Assembly (NCBI GenBank): GCA_011089965.1
Contig: JAANAU010000010.1
Location: forward strand, 1 to 64,000
DNA length: 64,000 nt
DNA from: Magnetococcales bacterium
Lineage (GTDB): Bacteria > Pseudomonadota > Magnetococcia > Magnetococcales > Magnetaquicoccaceae
Direction of reading: 5' to 3'
The notes below the pieces were generated by a model. That model saw only the letters and a list, made by a program, of their open reading frames with translations. It had not been told where the DNA came from and made no database searches. A program made the translations under genes and the position numbers. This document shows positions 1 through 9,465 of the stretch, piece after piece (the stretch's first letter is position 1; each line of letters starts with the position of its first letter).

Positions 1-108
1 GCGATGGCGAGGAGGCAACACCCGATCCCATTCCGAACTCGGCAGTTAAGCTCCTTTGCGCCGATGATACTTCGTCTCAAGACGCGGGAAAGTAGGACAC
101 TGCCAGGA
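1..108 (+). rRNA. rrf: 5S ribosomal RNA, 5' end outside the window
   Basis: The first 108 bases read as a bacterial 5S rRNA lacking only its first few bases. The loop-A/B segment CCCGATCCCATTCCGAACTC and the following AGTTAAGC are the universally conserved 5S core, and the strand ends in CTGCCAGG, which would pair with the missing 5' end. It implies that a 16S-23S-5S operon lies just upstream. No tRNA follows it before rplM. Confidence 0.95.
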
Positions 109-127
109 AGTTTTTCTTTATCTTGTC

Positions 128-181
128 GCGGAATCTTACGGCTGATCAGTACCAAAAACCATCTGGTCAGCAGAATTCCGC
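128..181 (+). promoter_or_regulatory. Structured leader upstream of rplM (candidate L13 leader)
   Basis: Between the 5S gene and rplM two nested complementary segments can form one long hairpin: GCGGAAT (128-134) pairs with ATTCCGC (175-181), and GCTGATCAG (141-149) pairs with CTGGTCAGC (163-171) with a single G-U pair. The apical loop is about 13 bases. No T-tract follows, so it is not a typical rRNA terminator. Bacterial rplM-rpsI operons are often preceded by autoregulatory leaders, which makes that role reasonable here, but it is inferred from position and fold only. Confidence 0.45.
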
Positions 182-206
182 ATCCATCCAGGGAATCCAG
201 CACGTC

Positions 207-641
207 ATGAAAACCTTTACCCCTTCATCCAAAGAGATCGTCAACGACTGGATCCTGATTGATGCCGCGGACAAGGTTTTGGGTCGTGTGGCCAGTCTGG
301 CTGCCATGCGTCTGCGCGGCAAACATAAACCCACCTTTGCACCGCATATGGATGTGGGCGATTATGTGGTCATCATCAATGCGGACAAGGTTCGCTTGAC
401 TGGCTCCAAAATGGAAGACAAGAAATATTATCGCCATAGCGGTTATCCAGGTGGTCTGAAGACGACCAATGCAGCCACAATTCTGGGGGGCAACTATCCG
501 GAACGGGTGCTGCAAAATGCCATCAACGGCATGTTGCCCAAAAATACTTTGGGCCGTCAATTGGGACGCAAACTCAAAATCTACTCAGGGGGCGATCATC
601 CGCATGCCGGACAGAAACCTCGTGTTTTGACAGTGGATTGA
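207..641 (+). CDS. rplM: 50S ribosomal protein L13
   Basis: L13 is a primary-binding protein of the large ribosomal subunit. The 144-residue product has the normal family length and the conserved blocks WILIDAADKVLGRVAS, the GDYVVIINADKVRLTGSK segment, YYRHSGYPGG and the MLPKNTLGR motif. The ATG at 207 was chosen because L13 proteins begin a few residues before the WxxIDA block; an upstream in-frame start at 123 would add an unrelated tail and run through the leader hairpin. It is followed 33 bp later by rpsI, the usual two-gene operon. Confidence 0.97.
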   Translation: MKTFTPSSKEIVNDWILIDAADKVLGRVASLAAMRLRGKHKPTFAPHMDVGDYVVIINADKVRLTGSKMEDKKYYRHSGYPGGLKTTNAATILGGNYPERVLQNAINGMLPKNTLGRQLGRKLKIYSGGDHPHAGQKPRVLTVD

Positions 642-674
642 GTTCAGATCGATCAACAGTGAAGGTGGATCATC

Positions 675-1070
675 ATGTCATTGACCAACGCCACATATGC
701 CACGGGTAGACGGAAAGAAGCCATTGCCCGTGTTTGGATTCAACCAGGTGCCGGCAAATTTGTGATCAACAAGACATCGATTGATCAATATTTTGATCGT
801 TCGGGTTTGCGTATTACGGCACGCCAGCCTTTTGCAGTCACTCAGACCGATGATCGGTTTGATGTAACGGTCAACATCAGTGGTGGTGGTGTGGCTGGAC
901 AGGCCGGAGCGATCAAGCATGGGATTGCCCGCGCATTGGTGGCGTATGATCCAACCTTTCGCGCTGTTTTGAAGAAGGGTGGGTTTTTGACTCGGGATTC
1001 ACGTGCTGTGGAGCGCAAGAAATACGGTCACCACAAGGCGCGCAAGAGTACGCAATATTCAAAACGTTGA
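675..1070 (+). CDS. rpsI: 30S ribosomal protein S9
   Basis: S9 is a small-subunit protein whose basic C-terminal tail reaches the P-site tRNA. The 131-residue product shows the family pattern: ATGRRKEAIARVW near the N-terminus, the GGGVAGQAGAIKHGIARAL block, the LTRDSRAVERKKYG segment and the invariant end QYSKR. It begins with ATG after the purine-rich AAGGTGGATCATC and is co-transcribed with rplM. A strong terminator follows 35 bp after the stop. Confidence 0.97.
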   Translation: MSLTNATYATGRRKEAIARVWIQPGAGKFVINKTSIDQYFDRSGLRITARQPFAVTQTDDRFDVTVNISGGGVAGQAGAIKHGIARALVAYDPTFRAVLKKGGFLTRDSRAVERKKYGHHKARKSTQYSKR

Positions 1071-1104
1071 CAACAGTTCCTTGGGGATTGCTGTGATTGG
1101 GTGG

Positions 1105-1133
1105 GGGAGGCGTATGCGACGCCTCCCTTTTTT
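1105..1133 (+). terminator. Rho-independent terminator after rplM-rpsI
   Basis: A perfect 9-bp stem, GGGAGGCGT (1105-1113) with ACGCCTCCC (1119-1127), encloses a 5-base loop and runs directly into six T residues. It separates the ribosomal protein operon from argC. Confidence 0.92.
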
Positions 1134-1174
1134 ATTGGTCAATCTTATGTTTGGCATGAGGTCTGGAGTCGGTC

Positions 1175-2618
<1,444 letters not shown>

Positions 2619-2687
2619 CAGTGGCGCTGAGGCGTTGCGGCCGCGTTGACCGAGATGCGCGGATTCGGGCGCATGCTGACATGAAAG

Positions 2688-2720
2688 GGGCGCAATGCAT
2701 TCGGTTGCGCCCTTTTTTTT
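2688..2720 (+). terminator. Rho-independent terminator after the ferredoxin gene
   Basis: GGGCGCAA (2688-2695) pairs with TTGCGCCC (2705-2712) around a 9-base loop and is followed by eight T residues. Confidence 0.9.
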
Positions 2721-2818
2721 ATGCGCGGTACGTTTCCAGCTTTCCTTATTGATTGAACCATTGAAAAAGAGCGCTGGGAGCTGGAGAATGGATCTTTCAG
2801 TGTTCCAATTCTGATTGG

Positions 2819-2985
2819 TTTTAAACCAAAACCATTTTGCAAGGTGTTATTTGTTTTGTTGGGGCATTGCCCCAAACCCCACCAAGGCCGTTGCCCTTGG
2901 ATCCCCCCAGGGGCCAGAGGCCCCTGGATCCCTTTGACAGGAACGACGCATCCCATACAGGTGCGGTTGATAAGGTTTCTTCAAT
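2819..2985 (+). repeat. Composite intergenic repeat, copy 1 (type II only)
   Basis: This stretch matches 7352-7507 closely over about 155 bp. It holds three consecutive hairpins: GGGGC-ATT-GCCCC, an imperfect CCAAGGCC/GCCCTTGG pair, and CCAGGGGCC-AGA-GGCCCCTGG, followed by GACGCATCCC. It lies between the ferredoxin terminator and yicC and accounts for nearly all of the roughly 300-bp gap there. The type I half seen in the other copies is absent. Confidence 0.85.
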
Positions 2986-3019
2986 TTTTTACATGCGGTT
3001 GCGAGGTTCAGGATCAGCC

Positions 3020-3910
3020 ATGGCGCGTGGTATGACCGGGTTTGCCAAGGGGGAGCGCGTGATTGCGGGGTGGCGCGTGCGTTGGCGGATCAAATCGGTC
3101 AATCATCGTCATCTGGATCTGTCGGTACGTTTGCCGGATGGCTTTTCCGAATTGGAGTTGCTGGTTGTCCGTCTTTTGCAGCAGCGGTTTGCTCGCGGCC
3201 ATTTGGAGTGTACCCTTTCTCTGGATGCAGAGGGTGGTGGAGCGCGCAGGTTGCAATTGGATCGTGCGTTGTTGGCAGCGGTGCAGGCTTTGGAGCGTGA
3301 GGTGTTGGCTGGTGAGGAGGGGGTGGTGCGTACTCCGTTCACCATGGATCGGCTGATGGCCTGGCCGGGCATGGTGCATGAGCGTGTGGTGGGTGACGAG
3401 TTGAGCGGGGATGCGGGATGCAACGCACTGCTTGAGTTTCTGGATGAAGTTTGCGGTCAGTTGGCTGCTGCGCGTCAGGCAGAGGGTTTGGCGCTGGTTG
3501 CGGTCATTGAGCGGATTTTGATGGATTTGAGGGGTTGTTTGGACCAGGTTGAGGCTCAGATCCCCAGAGTGCGTACGGCACTGGAGCAACGGGTGCAAGA
3601 GCGAGTTGCGACTTATATTGGCAAGCCTCCGGAGATGGATGAGGGATTGGCGCGGGAGTTGGCTTATTTGTTCACGCGTCAGGATATTGCCGAGGAGCTG
3701 GACCGGTTGCGTGTTCATGTGCGGGAGATGGGTTCGCTGCTCATGCACGAGAGTCCGATTGGGTTGCGTTTGGATTTTTTGTGTCAGGAATTGAATCGGG
3801 AGGCCAACACTCTCTGCTCAAAGGCTCAGGATGGTCCATTGGCCCGTTTGGGAGTTGAGATCAAGGTCTACGTGGAACAACTGCGCGAACAGGCACGGAA
3901 TCTGGAATGA
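3020..3910 (+). CDS. yicC: YicC family endoribonuclease
   Basis: YicC proteins are conserved RNases (YloC/YicC type) implicated in small-RNA decay. The 296-residue product begins MARGMTGFAKGE, the family's signature start, contains KSVNHRHLDLSVRLP near residue 30, and ends with the conserved ESPIGLRLDFLCQELNREANTLCSKA followed by VEIKVYVEQLREQARNLE. The ATG at 3020 was chosen from this alignment; the open frame extends upstream into the repeat but that part has no relation to the family. It overlaps gmk by ATGA, indicating translational coupling. Confidence 0.93.
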   Translation: MARGMTGFAKGERVIAGWRVRWRIKSVNHRHLDLSVRLPDGFSELELLVVRLLQQRFARGHLECTLSLDAEGGGARRLQLDRALLAAVQALEREVLAGEEGVVRTPFTMDRLMAWPGMVHERVVGDELSGDAGCNALLEFLDEVCGQLAAARQAEGLALVAVIERILMDLRGCLDQVEAQIPRVRTALEQRVQERVATYIGKPPEMDEGLARELAYLFTRQDIAEELDRLRVHVREMGSLLMHESPIGLRLDFLCQELNREANTLCSKAQDGPLARLGVEIKVYVEQLREQARNLE

Positions 3911-4539
3911 ACGCACTGGTGGGCAAGGGTTTTTTATTGATCGTGTCCGCGCCATCCGGGGCTGGCAAGAGCACGTTGGCCCGCATACTGAATGAGCGTC
4001 AGTTTGGGTTGATGACGTCGGTATCGACCACGACCCGGGCACCCCGACCTGGGGAGCGTGAGGGAGAATCTTATTTTTTTGTGGACATCCCGACTTTCCG
4101 CGAGCGGATCGATGGGGGGGAGTTTCTGGAGTGGGCAGAGGTTTTTGGCAACTATTATGGCACCTCTCGTCCATTTGTGGAGCAGGCGTTGCGGGACGGG
4201 GTGGTTGTGGTTTTGGACATTGACTGGCAAGGTGCCCGTCAGGTACGCAGCAATATGGGCCGTGAGGATGTGGTCAGTGTATTCATCATGCCTCCCTCCA
4301 AGGAGCAGTTGCATGCCCGTTTGTGTCATCGCGGGCAGGATGCGCCGGAGGTGATTGAGCGGCGCATGGGGGCTGCGGCGCAGGAGGTTTCCCACTGGCA
4401 GGAGTATGATTACATCATCTTGAATGATGATCTGGAACGTGCAGCTGAGGAGCTGGTGGCCATTGTGACTGTGGAGCGGTTGCGGCGCACGCGGAGTTTG
4501 CAGCGTGTGGAAGGAATTTTGCAGACATTTGGGTTGTGA
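3907..4539 (+). CDS. gmk: Guanylate kinase
   Basis: Phosphorylates GMP to GDP with ATP. The 210-residue product carries the P-loop SAPSGAGKSTLARIL near residue 15, the GMP-binding STTTRAPRPGEREGESYFF block and the E-F-x-G/EWAEVFGNYYGT segment, followed by the lid region PPSKEQLHARLCHRG. It is the second gene of a yicC-gmk-rpoZ-rel operon, an arrangement widely seen in Proteobacteria that places GMP metabolism beside (p)ppGpp synthesis. Confidence 0.96.
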   Translation: MNALVGKGFLLIVSAPSGAGKSTLARILNERQFGLMTSVSTTTRAPRPGEREGESYFFVDIPTFRERIDGGEFLEWAEVFGNYYGTSRPFVEQALRDGVVVVLDIDWQGARQVRSNMGREDVVSVFIMPPSKEQLHARLCHRGQDAPEVIERRMGAAAQEVSHWQEYDYIILNDDLERAAEELVAIVTVERLRRTRSLQRVEGILQTFGL

Positions 4540-4578
4540 TTGGGGTATATTCAATCGAGCAGGTGGAGGAGTGCAAGC

Positions 4579-5100
4579 ATGGCTCGGGTAACGGTGGAAG
4601 ATTGTTTGGATCATGTCAACAACCGGTTTGATCTGGTGATTCTGGCGGCCAAGCGGGCGCGGCAGTTGACAGCGGGTGGGGAATCGGTCTTGGCGCGGGA
4701 GAATGACAAGAACACGGTATTGTCGTTGCGTGAGATTGCAGCGGGTGTTCTGGATTTGGAAAAGCTGATGGCCGAAGAGGAGAAGCTGATGGTCCAGGAG
4801 CCGGAGGATGAGCTGTTGCTCATTCCGGAGGAGACGATGGCCATGGCGCGCTCCTTGATTGGGGATGAGGATGACGATGAGTCTGGCAGTGAAGAGGATG
4901 AGGAGGGCGAAGGAGAGGATGAGTTGGATCTGCTCTCTGCGGCCATGGATGTATTGGGTGATGATGTGGATGAGTTGGATCCGGATGCCGAGGCGCGTGC
5001 CATGATGGCTGAGGAGATCCACATTCCTGGTGTTGATGAAGAGCGTTATTCAGGTTTGGGATCGGTGGGCGGCATGATGATTGATGAGGATGACCGCTGA
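4579..5100 (+). CDS. rpoZ: RNA polymerase omega subunit with long acidic C-terminal extension
   Basis: The first 70 residues are a standard omega subunit: [30 protein letters not shown], then [13 protein letters not shown]. Omega assists folding of the beta' subunit and forms part of a ppGpp site in many Proteobacteria. The remaining hundred residues are strikingly acidic, with runs such as [20 protein letters not shown]. Usual omega proteins are 70-130 residues; this one is 173. Start at 4579 follows AGGTGGAGGA. The genetic neighbours gmk and the Rel/Spo gene support the identification. Confidence 0.93.
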   Translation: MARVTVEDCLDHVNNRFDLVILAAKRARQLTAGGESVLARENDKNTVLSLREIAAGVLDLEKLMAEEEKLMVQEPEDELLLIPEETMAMARSLIGDEDDDESGSEEDEEGEGEDELDLLSAAMDVLGDDVDELDPDAEARAMMAEEIHIPGVDEERYSGLGSVGGMMIDEDDR

Positions 5101-5158
5101 TTGATCCTGATGCGGATGGACCCCTGGAGCCAGATGGCCGGAAGGCAGGGTAGGCGCT

Positions 5159-7339
5159 GTGAACGCAGAACAGTGGTCGGTATTGGTAGACCGGATCCTG
5201 GGGTATCATCCGGGCGCTGATCAGGCGCTGCTGGAGCGTATGCGTTTGTTTCTGGAGGGGATTTCAGGTCAGGATCCGGTGACCTGTCGTGTTGGGGAGT
5301 TGGACACCCCGTATGAGCCGTTGGCAGTGGCGGCCATTCTGGTGGATTTGCGTTTGGATGTGGCATCGATAGCTGCCGGGTTGTTGGTGGATGCGTTGGC
5401 TGCCTCCTGGATCACCTTGCCACGGATTCGCGAGGAGTTTGGTGAGGATGTTGCGTTTCTGGTAGAGCGGGTATCGCGGATTTCGTTGTTGCCTGCCCGT
5501 CCCAAGAACACGTCCCAGGCCGAAGAGTTTCGCAAGATGATTCTCTCCATGGCCAAGGACATTCGGGTGATTTTGGTTCGTTTGGCCATTTGTGTTTGGC
5601 GCATGCGTCATCTGGCGGCCCGGGCACCAGCGCCGTTGCCGGTGCCCCGGCAGGCCATTCAGGACATTGTGGAGATTCAGGCTCCCATTGCGCATCGTTT
5701 GGGCATTTACTGGATCAAGAACGAGCTGGAGGATTTGGCTTTTCGGTTGTTGGAATATGAGACCTATGAATCCTTGAAAAAGGAGGTGGCCAAGCGTCGT
5801 CGGGGGGGTGCGGATCTGGTTCAGCAGGTGGTTTCCTTGTTGAAAAAGCATTTGCGTCGTCATGGCATTGCCGGTCAGGTATTGGGTCGTGAAAAGCATC
5901 TTTGGTCCATCCATTCCAAGCTTATGCAAAAGAACATCTCATTGGACGAGATGTATGATCTGGTTGGCTATCGGATTATTGTCAAGAAAAAGTCCGATTG
6001 TTACCGGGTGTTGGGTATGATTCACGGCGAGTTCCCGCCGGTTCCAGGGCGTTTCAAAGATTACATTGCGTTACCCAAGAGTAATGGTTATCAATCATTG
6101 CATACGGTGGTGATTGGTCCGTTTGGGGAGCGGATTGAGGTACAGATTCGCAACGAAAAGATGCATCAGGTGGCTGAGAGTGGGGTGGCTGCCCATTGGA
6201 CCTACAAGGAGCGTGGTGGTCTGATTGAGTTGAAGCATGGTACGGCCATGGGGTATGAGTGGTTGCAGCGCATGTTGGAGAACCACAAAAAGGAGGATGA
6301 TGTTGGCAAATTTGTCGAGAATGTAAAAATTGATTTGTTTCCCAATGAGATTTATCTGTTTACCCCAGTTGGGGATGTGATCACCTTACCGGTTGGGGCC
6401 ACGCCGGTTGATTTTGCGTATGCCGTTCATTCCGAGGTGGGGGATCATTGTCAGGGTGCCAAGGTCAACGGTCGCATGGTGCCATTGCACACCATGTTGC
6501 ACACCGGGGATCAGGTATCGATTTTGACTTCAAAGTCGCAGCGACCCAATGGTTCATGGTTACGTTTTGTGGTGACCAGTCGTGCCAAGTATCGGATCAA
6601 TCGTTGGTTGAAGGTTCAGGAGCGGGAGCGGGATTGTGCGTTGGGTCGTGCGATGTTGGAGCGTGAGGTACGCAAGGTTGGGCGTGGTGCGGGGTTGGGT
6701 GAGAAGTTGATTCGGCGGGCGGTTGAGCATTATCGGTTGCCGGATGAAATCGAGTTGATGGTACGCATTGCCCGTGCGCGGTTATCGGCGCTTCAGGTTG
6801 CTTTGATGTTGTTTCCTGGCGCCATACCGGAGCGGAGTGAGCGTAGTGGTGTGGAGGCAGGTGGAGAGGCGGGTGTTGGGGGGGGGGAGGAGGTGCATAT
6901 CAAGGCGCTTCCTTCACGGATTGAGGTACGGGCTGCGCGTTGTTGTGGTCCGGTGCCCGGGGATCGGATTGTTGGGATCATCAGTACGGGTCGGGGGATT
7001 ATGATTCATGCGGAGGGGTGTCCCAATTTGACTCCGTTGGTGGCACAGCCTGAGAGGTGGATGGAGGATTTGGATTGGTCGGGTGAGGAGAACACCCGGT
7101 ATCGCACCCGTTTGCGGGTGATGGCGCGCAATCGGCGGGAGATCATCACGTTGGTGACTCAGGCCGTGACAGCGGCCAAGGGCGGGGTGGCCAGTGTTCA
7201 CGTTTGGGATCGGGAGCGTGATCCATGTGTCTTGATTGTGATGGTTGAGGTGACGGGTATTGAGGAGTTGAATCAGGCCATGCACAATTTGCGTGCATTG
7301 AAGGAGGTATTCAATGTGGATCGGATTCGTGGGGGATAA
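5159..7339 (+). CDS. Rel/Spo (p)ppGpp synthetase with degenerate hydrolase domain
   Basis: Long RSH protein of 726 residues with a GTG start. Order of domains: HD-type hydrolase (about 30-190), synthetase (about 230-350), TGS (about 385-445) and C-terminal ACT (about 645-726). The synthetase looks intact: GREKHLWSI, YDLVGYRIIV, an RFKD motif at 298-301, PKSNGYQSLHT and EVQIRNEKMHQ. In the hydrolase the metal ligands are replaced: E53 instead of His, V77 before a retained D78, A81-A82 instead of Glu-Asp, I144 instead of Asp and R148 instead of Asn (numbering coincides with the Streptococcus Rel enzyme). It is therefore predicted to make but not degrade alarmone. It completes the yicC-gmk-rpoZ operon. 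Confidence 0.93.
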   Translation: MNAEQWSVLVDRILGYHPGADQALLERMRLFLEGISGQDPVTCRVGELDTPYEPLAVAAILVDLRLDVASIAAGLLVDALAASWITLPRIREEFGEDVAFLVERVSRISLLPARPKNTSQAEEFRKMILSMAKDIRVILVRLAICVWRMRHLAARAPAPLPVPRQAIQDIVEIQAPIAHRLGIYWIKNELEDLAFRLLEYETYESLKKEVAKRRRGGADLVQQVVSLLKKHLRRHGIAGQVLGREKHLWSIHSKLMQKNISLDEMYDLVGYRIIVKKKSDCYRVLGMIHGEFPPVPGRFKDYIALPKSNGYQSLHTVVIGPFGERIEVQIRNEKMHQVAESGVAAHWTYKERGGLIELKHGTAMGYEWLQRMLENHKKEDDVGKFVENVKIDLFPNEIYLFTPVGDVITLPVGATPVDFAYAVHSEVGDHCQGAKVNGRMVPLHTMLHTGDQVSILTSKSQRPNGSWLRFVVTSRAKYRINRWLKVQERERDCALGRAMLEREVRKVGRGAGLGEKLIRRAVEHYRLPDEIELMVRIARARLSALQVALMLFPGAIPERSERSGVEAGGEAGVGGGEEVHIKALPSRIEVRAARCCGPVPGDRIVGIISTGRGIMIHAEGCPNLTPLVAQPERWMEDLDWSGEENTRYRTRLRVMARNRREIITLVTQAVTAAKGGVASVHVWDRERDPCVLIVMVEVTGIEELNQAMHNLRALKEVFNVDRIRGG

Positions 7340-7351
7340 TATCAAATTTTA

Positions 7352-7660
7352 TTTTAAACCAAAACCATTTTGGAATGTGGAATTTGTTTTGTTGGGGCGT
7401 TGCCCCAAACCCCACCAAGGGCGTTGCCCTTGGATCCCACCAGGGGCCATTGGCCCCTGGACCCTCTTGACATCAACGACGCATCCCGAAATGGGTGCGG
7501 TTTAATGATTGAGAAAAAAGAGGGGGTCTGGGGGATTCATCCCCCAGGGTTTTAATGTTTTAATATTTTAATATTTTAATATTTTAATAATAAAATTTTT
7601 AAATATTGTTTGTTTAAAAGATTTAAAGTCCCAGGGTGGCTCTTGCCCCTGGATTCCTGA
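7352..7660 (+). repeat. Composite intergenic repeat, copy 2 (type II followed by type I)
   Basis: The longest copy. The type II half (7352-7507) repeats copy 1. The type I half begins with an A-run and AGAGGGGGT, then the palindrome 7528-7547 (9-bp arms CTGGGGGAT/ATCCCCCAG), a spacer of TTTTAATAT-like tandem units (7551-7600), TTTAAAAGATTTAAAG, and a decayed terminal hairpin around 7630-7650. It fills the gap between the Rel/Spo gene and fkbM. Confidence 0.88.
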
Positions 7661-7737
7661 TCGTGTCGCATGATCTCACGGTTGGCGTGATGACTCCTCA
7701 TCCGAGGGGTTGGTTGATAATCTCAGAGGAGCAGGTC

Positions 7738-8625
7738 ATGACAGAAGAAACAGAAGCATTGCAAGTCGTTACGGCACTGTTTCACCATGCGCGCGCCGGC
7801 ACCTTGAGCGACGAGTTGTTTTTTCTGGCACGAAATCAGTTGCAAGAAAGCAATCCGGGCTTGGCTGCCGCATTGGCGAAAGAGTGGCAAACCACACGCA
7901 TGCGCCCGGAGGCATCCCTGGATGACCTGGTCCATTTCGTCAACAAGACCAAAAAACAAAAAATTTTCTTCTTGCAAATCGGTGCCATGGATGGGGTATC
8001 GTTCGATGGGATGTATGCGTACATTCGACGATTTGGCTGGGATGGCATTCTGGTCGAACCTTTGCCGGACATGATCCGTCGGGCACAGGAACACTATCAG
8101 GGACATACGGGCCAACTCTTTTTTGAAAACGTCGCCATCACCGAACAGGAGGAACAACGACCCATTTACCGGATCCCCGCAGAGGTGGCACGCCAGGCCG
8201 GATTGCCGGATTGGACCCTGGGGATCTCCTCCCTGCGCCGTGACCATTTTCCGCAACTGACCCCCTTCATGCAGGAAGAGATGGTGCCCTGTCTGCCACT
8301 GCATCGAGTATTGGCGCGTCATCAACCTGAAAATATTGATGTACTGCTGATCGATACCGAAGGGTATGATTGCGCGATTTTGCGGCAGTTCGATTTTGCC
8401 CGTTATCGCCCCTTGCTGATCAAGGTCGAGGCGGTCCATGTCACAGAATCAGAACGCCAGGCCATGATGGCCTTGCTGATAACGCAACGCTATATTTTCT
8501 ATCCCTTTGAGCAGGACTATCTGGCCCTGGCGCACGAACTGTTCTTTCCTCTGCTGTTTGCCGGGAATCGGGCCGTGCAAGCGGGTGGGGATCGGTCGTG
8601 GTCTGACATTTTATGCGGTGCATGA
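7738..8625 (+). CDS. FkbM family methyltransferase
   Basis: Predicted S-adenosylmethionine-dependent methyltransferase of 295 residues. The SAM-binding motif I is FFLQIGAMDGVSFDGMY (about residue 78), followed by the acidic loop motif ILVEPLPDM, and later the FkbM-type block NIDVLLIDTEGYDCAILRQFDF and LIKVEAVH. The first 70 residues are helical and not part of the core fold. FkbM enzymes methylate sugars, lipids or secondary metabolites; the substrate cannot be read from context. The start at 7738 follows GAGGAGCAGGTC. The gene sits, together with repeat copy 2, between the Rel/Spo gene and ridA, which are adjacent in many Proteobacteria. Confidence 0.85.
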   Translation: MTEETEALQVVTALFHHARAGTLSDELFFLARNQLQESNPGLAAALAKEWQTTRMRPEASLDDLVHFVNKTKKQKIFFLQIGAMDGVSFDGMYAYIRRFGWDGILVEPLPDMIRRAQEHYQGHTGQLFFENVAITEQEEQRPIYRIPAEVARQAGLPDWTLGISSLRRDHFPQLTPFMQEEMVPCLPLHRVLARHQPENIDVLLIDTEGYDCAILRQFDFARYRPLLIKVEAVHVTESERQAMMALLITQRYIFYPFEQDYLALAHELFFPLLFAGNRAVQAGGDRSWSDILCGA

Positions 8626-8641
8626 ACAGACGGAGCCTCTG

Positions 8642-9040
8642 ATGACGAAAAAATATCCACTTGAAACCAAGGATGCTCCCTTGGCCATTGGACCGTACAG
8701 CCAGGCAGTGCGGGTGGGGGAGTGGTTGTATGTATCCGGTCAGATTCCTCTGGATCCAACGAACGGTCAGTTGGTAACCGGGGAGATCGAAACGCAGATG
8801 GAACAGGTGCTGCGCAACATCCAGGCCATACTGACAGCGGCAGAAATGGGATTTGCGGATGTGGTCAAATCAACCTTGTACCTGGTCGATCTGGAGGATT
8901 TTGCCCCAGCCAATGCCGTGTATGGACGCTATTTCGCAGCTCCTTATCCGGCGCGTGCCACCCTGGGAGTGGCGGCTTTGCCCAAAGGGGCGCGGGTGGA
9001 GATGGAGGTTGTGGCCTGGCGTGCTGCGGGAGCCGGTTGA
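8642..9040 (+). CDS. ridA: RidA family enamine/imine deaminase
   Basis: RidA hydrolyses reactive enamine/imine intermediates such as 2-aminoacrylate released by PLP enzymes. The 132-residue product has the normal length and shows APLAIGPYSQAVRVGEWLYVSGQIPLDP, the QMEQVLRNIQAIL helix, and the PARATLGVAALPKGARVEMEVVA end with the conserved arginine that binds the carboxylate. ATG at 8642 has CGGAG upstream. Stop codon overlaps the start of the next gene (TGATG). Confidence 0.95.
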   Translation: MTKKYPLETKDAPLAIGPYSQAVRVGEWLYVSGQIPLDPTNGQLVTGEIETQMEQVLRNIQAILTAAEMGFADVVKSTLYLVDLEDFAPANAVYGRYFAAPYPARATLGVAALPKGARVEMEVVAWRAAGAG

Positions 9041-9465
9041 TGGTCGGCTTCCGACCACTGGTCACAACCGGGCTGTTGATCTGGCTGTGGGGAAGTGGTA
9101 CAGCCAACGCCGGACTGTTTTGCGTGGTCGATTTTGCGGGCAAACGGTGCGATTACCCGGATATCGAGTCGTGCCGCCGGGCAGCGGGTCGGCAGGGCGG
9201 GTGTGTATTGAATGAAGGGGCGCTGCTCAAACCGGTGGGCGGGGCACCGTTCTGTCTGGTGGAGAGCTGGCGCACCGAATGTATCTACATGGATCGTCCT
9301 TCATGTGAACTGCGGGCAGCCCACACACGGACCGTGTGCGTGGAACACCCCAATCGTACCGCAGGTGAACCGGATATGGGCATGGGTGGCACAGGTTCTG
9401 CTGGCGAACCTTCCCGGAATGGCTACCTGCCAAGTCCGGGTTACCGGCCTGGAGTGGATAAGTGA
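9040..9465 (+). CDS. Small exported cysteine-rich protein with two internal repeats
   Basis: Not a family I can name with confidence. The 141-residue product begins with a signal peptide (hydrophobic VTTGLLIWLWGSG, likely cleavage after ANA). The mature part contains two copies of the pattern FC-x-V-x6-C-x-Y-x-D-x2-SC-x3-A-x6-CV, one beginning about residue 28 and one about residue 70, so eight cysteines arranged as two similar four-cysteine units. It resembles small DUF3551-like secreted proteins in spacing. The last 25 residues are Gly/Pro-rich. It overlaps both neighbours by a few bases (ridA upstream, a lipoprotein downstream), so it is likely co-translated with them. Confidence 0.7.
   Translation: MVGFRPLVTTGLLIWLWGSGTANAGLFCVVDFAGKRCDYPDIESCRRAAGRQGGCVLNEGALLKPVGGAPFCLVESWRTECIYMDRPSCELRAAHTRTVCVEHPNRTAGEPDMGMGGTGSAGEPSRNGYLPSPGYRPGVDK

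Noticed and set aside
5159-7339. Bifunctional SpoT assignment
   Set aside because: Length and domains match, but the hydrolase metal ligands are missing, so the hydrolase activity implied by the name spoT cannot be supported.
7370-7555. Short peptides ending in EGVWGIHPPGF or similar, seen in several repeat copies
   Set aside because: They are translations of the repeat palindrome region in one frame; the frame is broken in other copies and there is no ribosome site.
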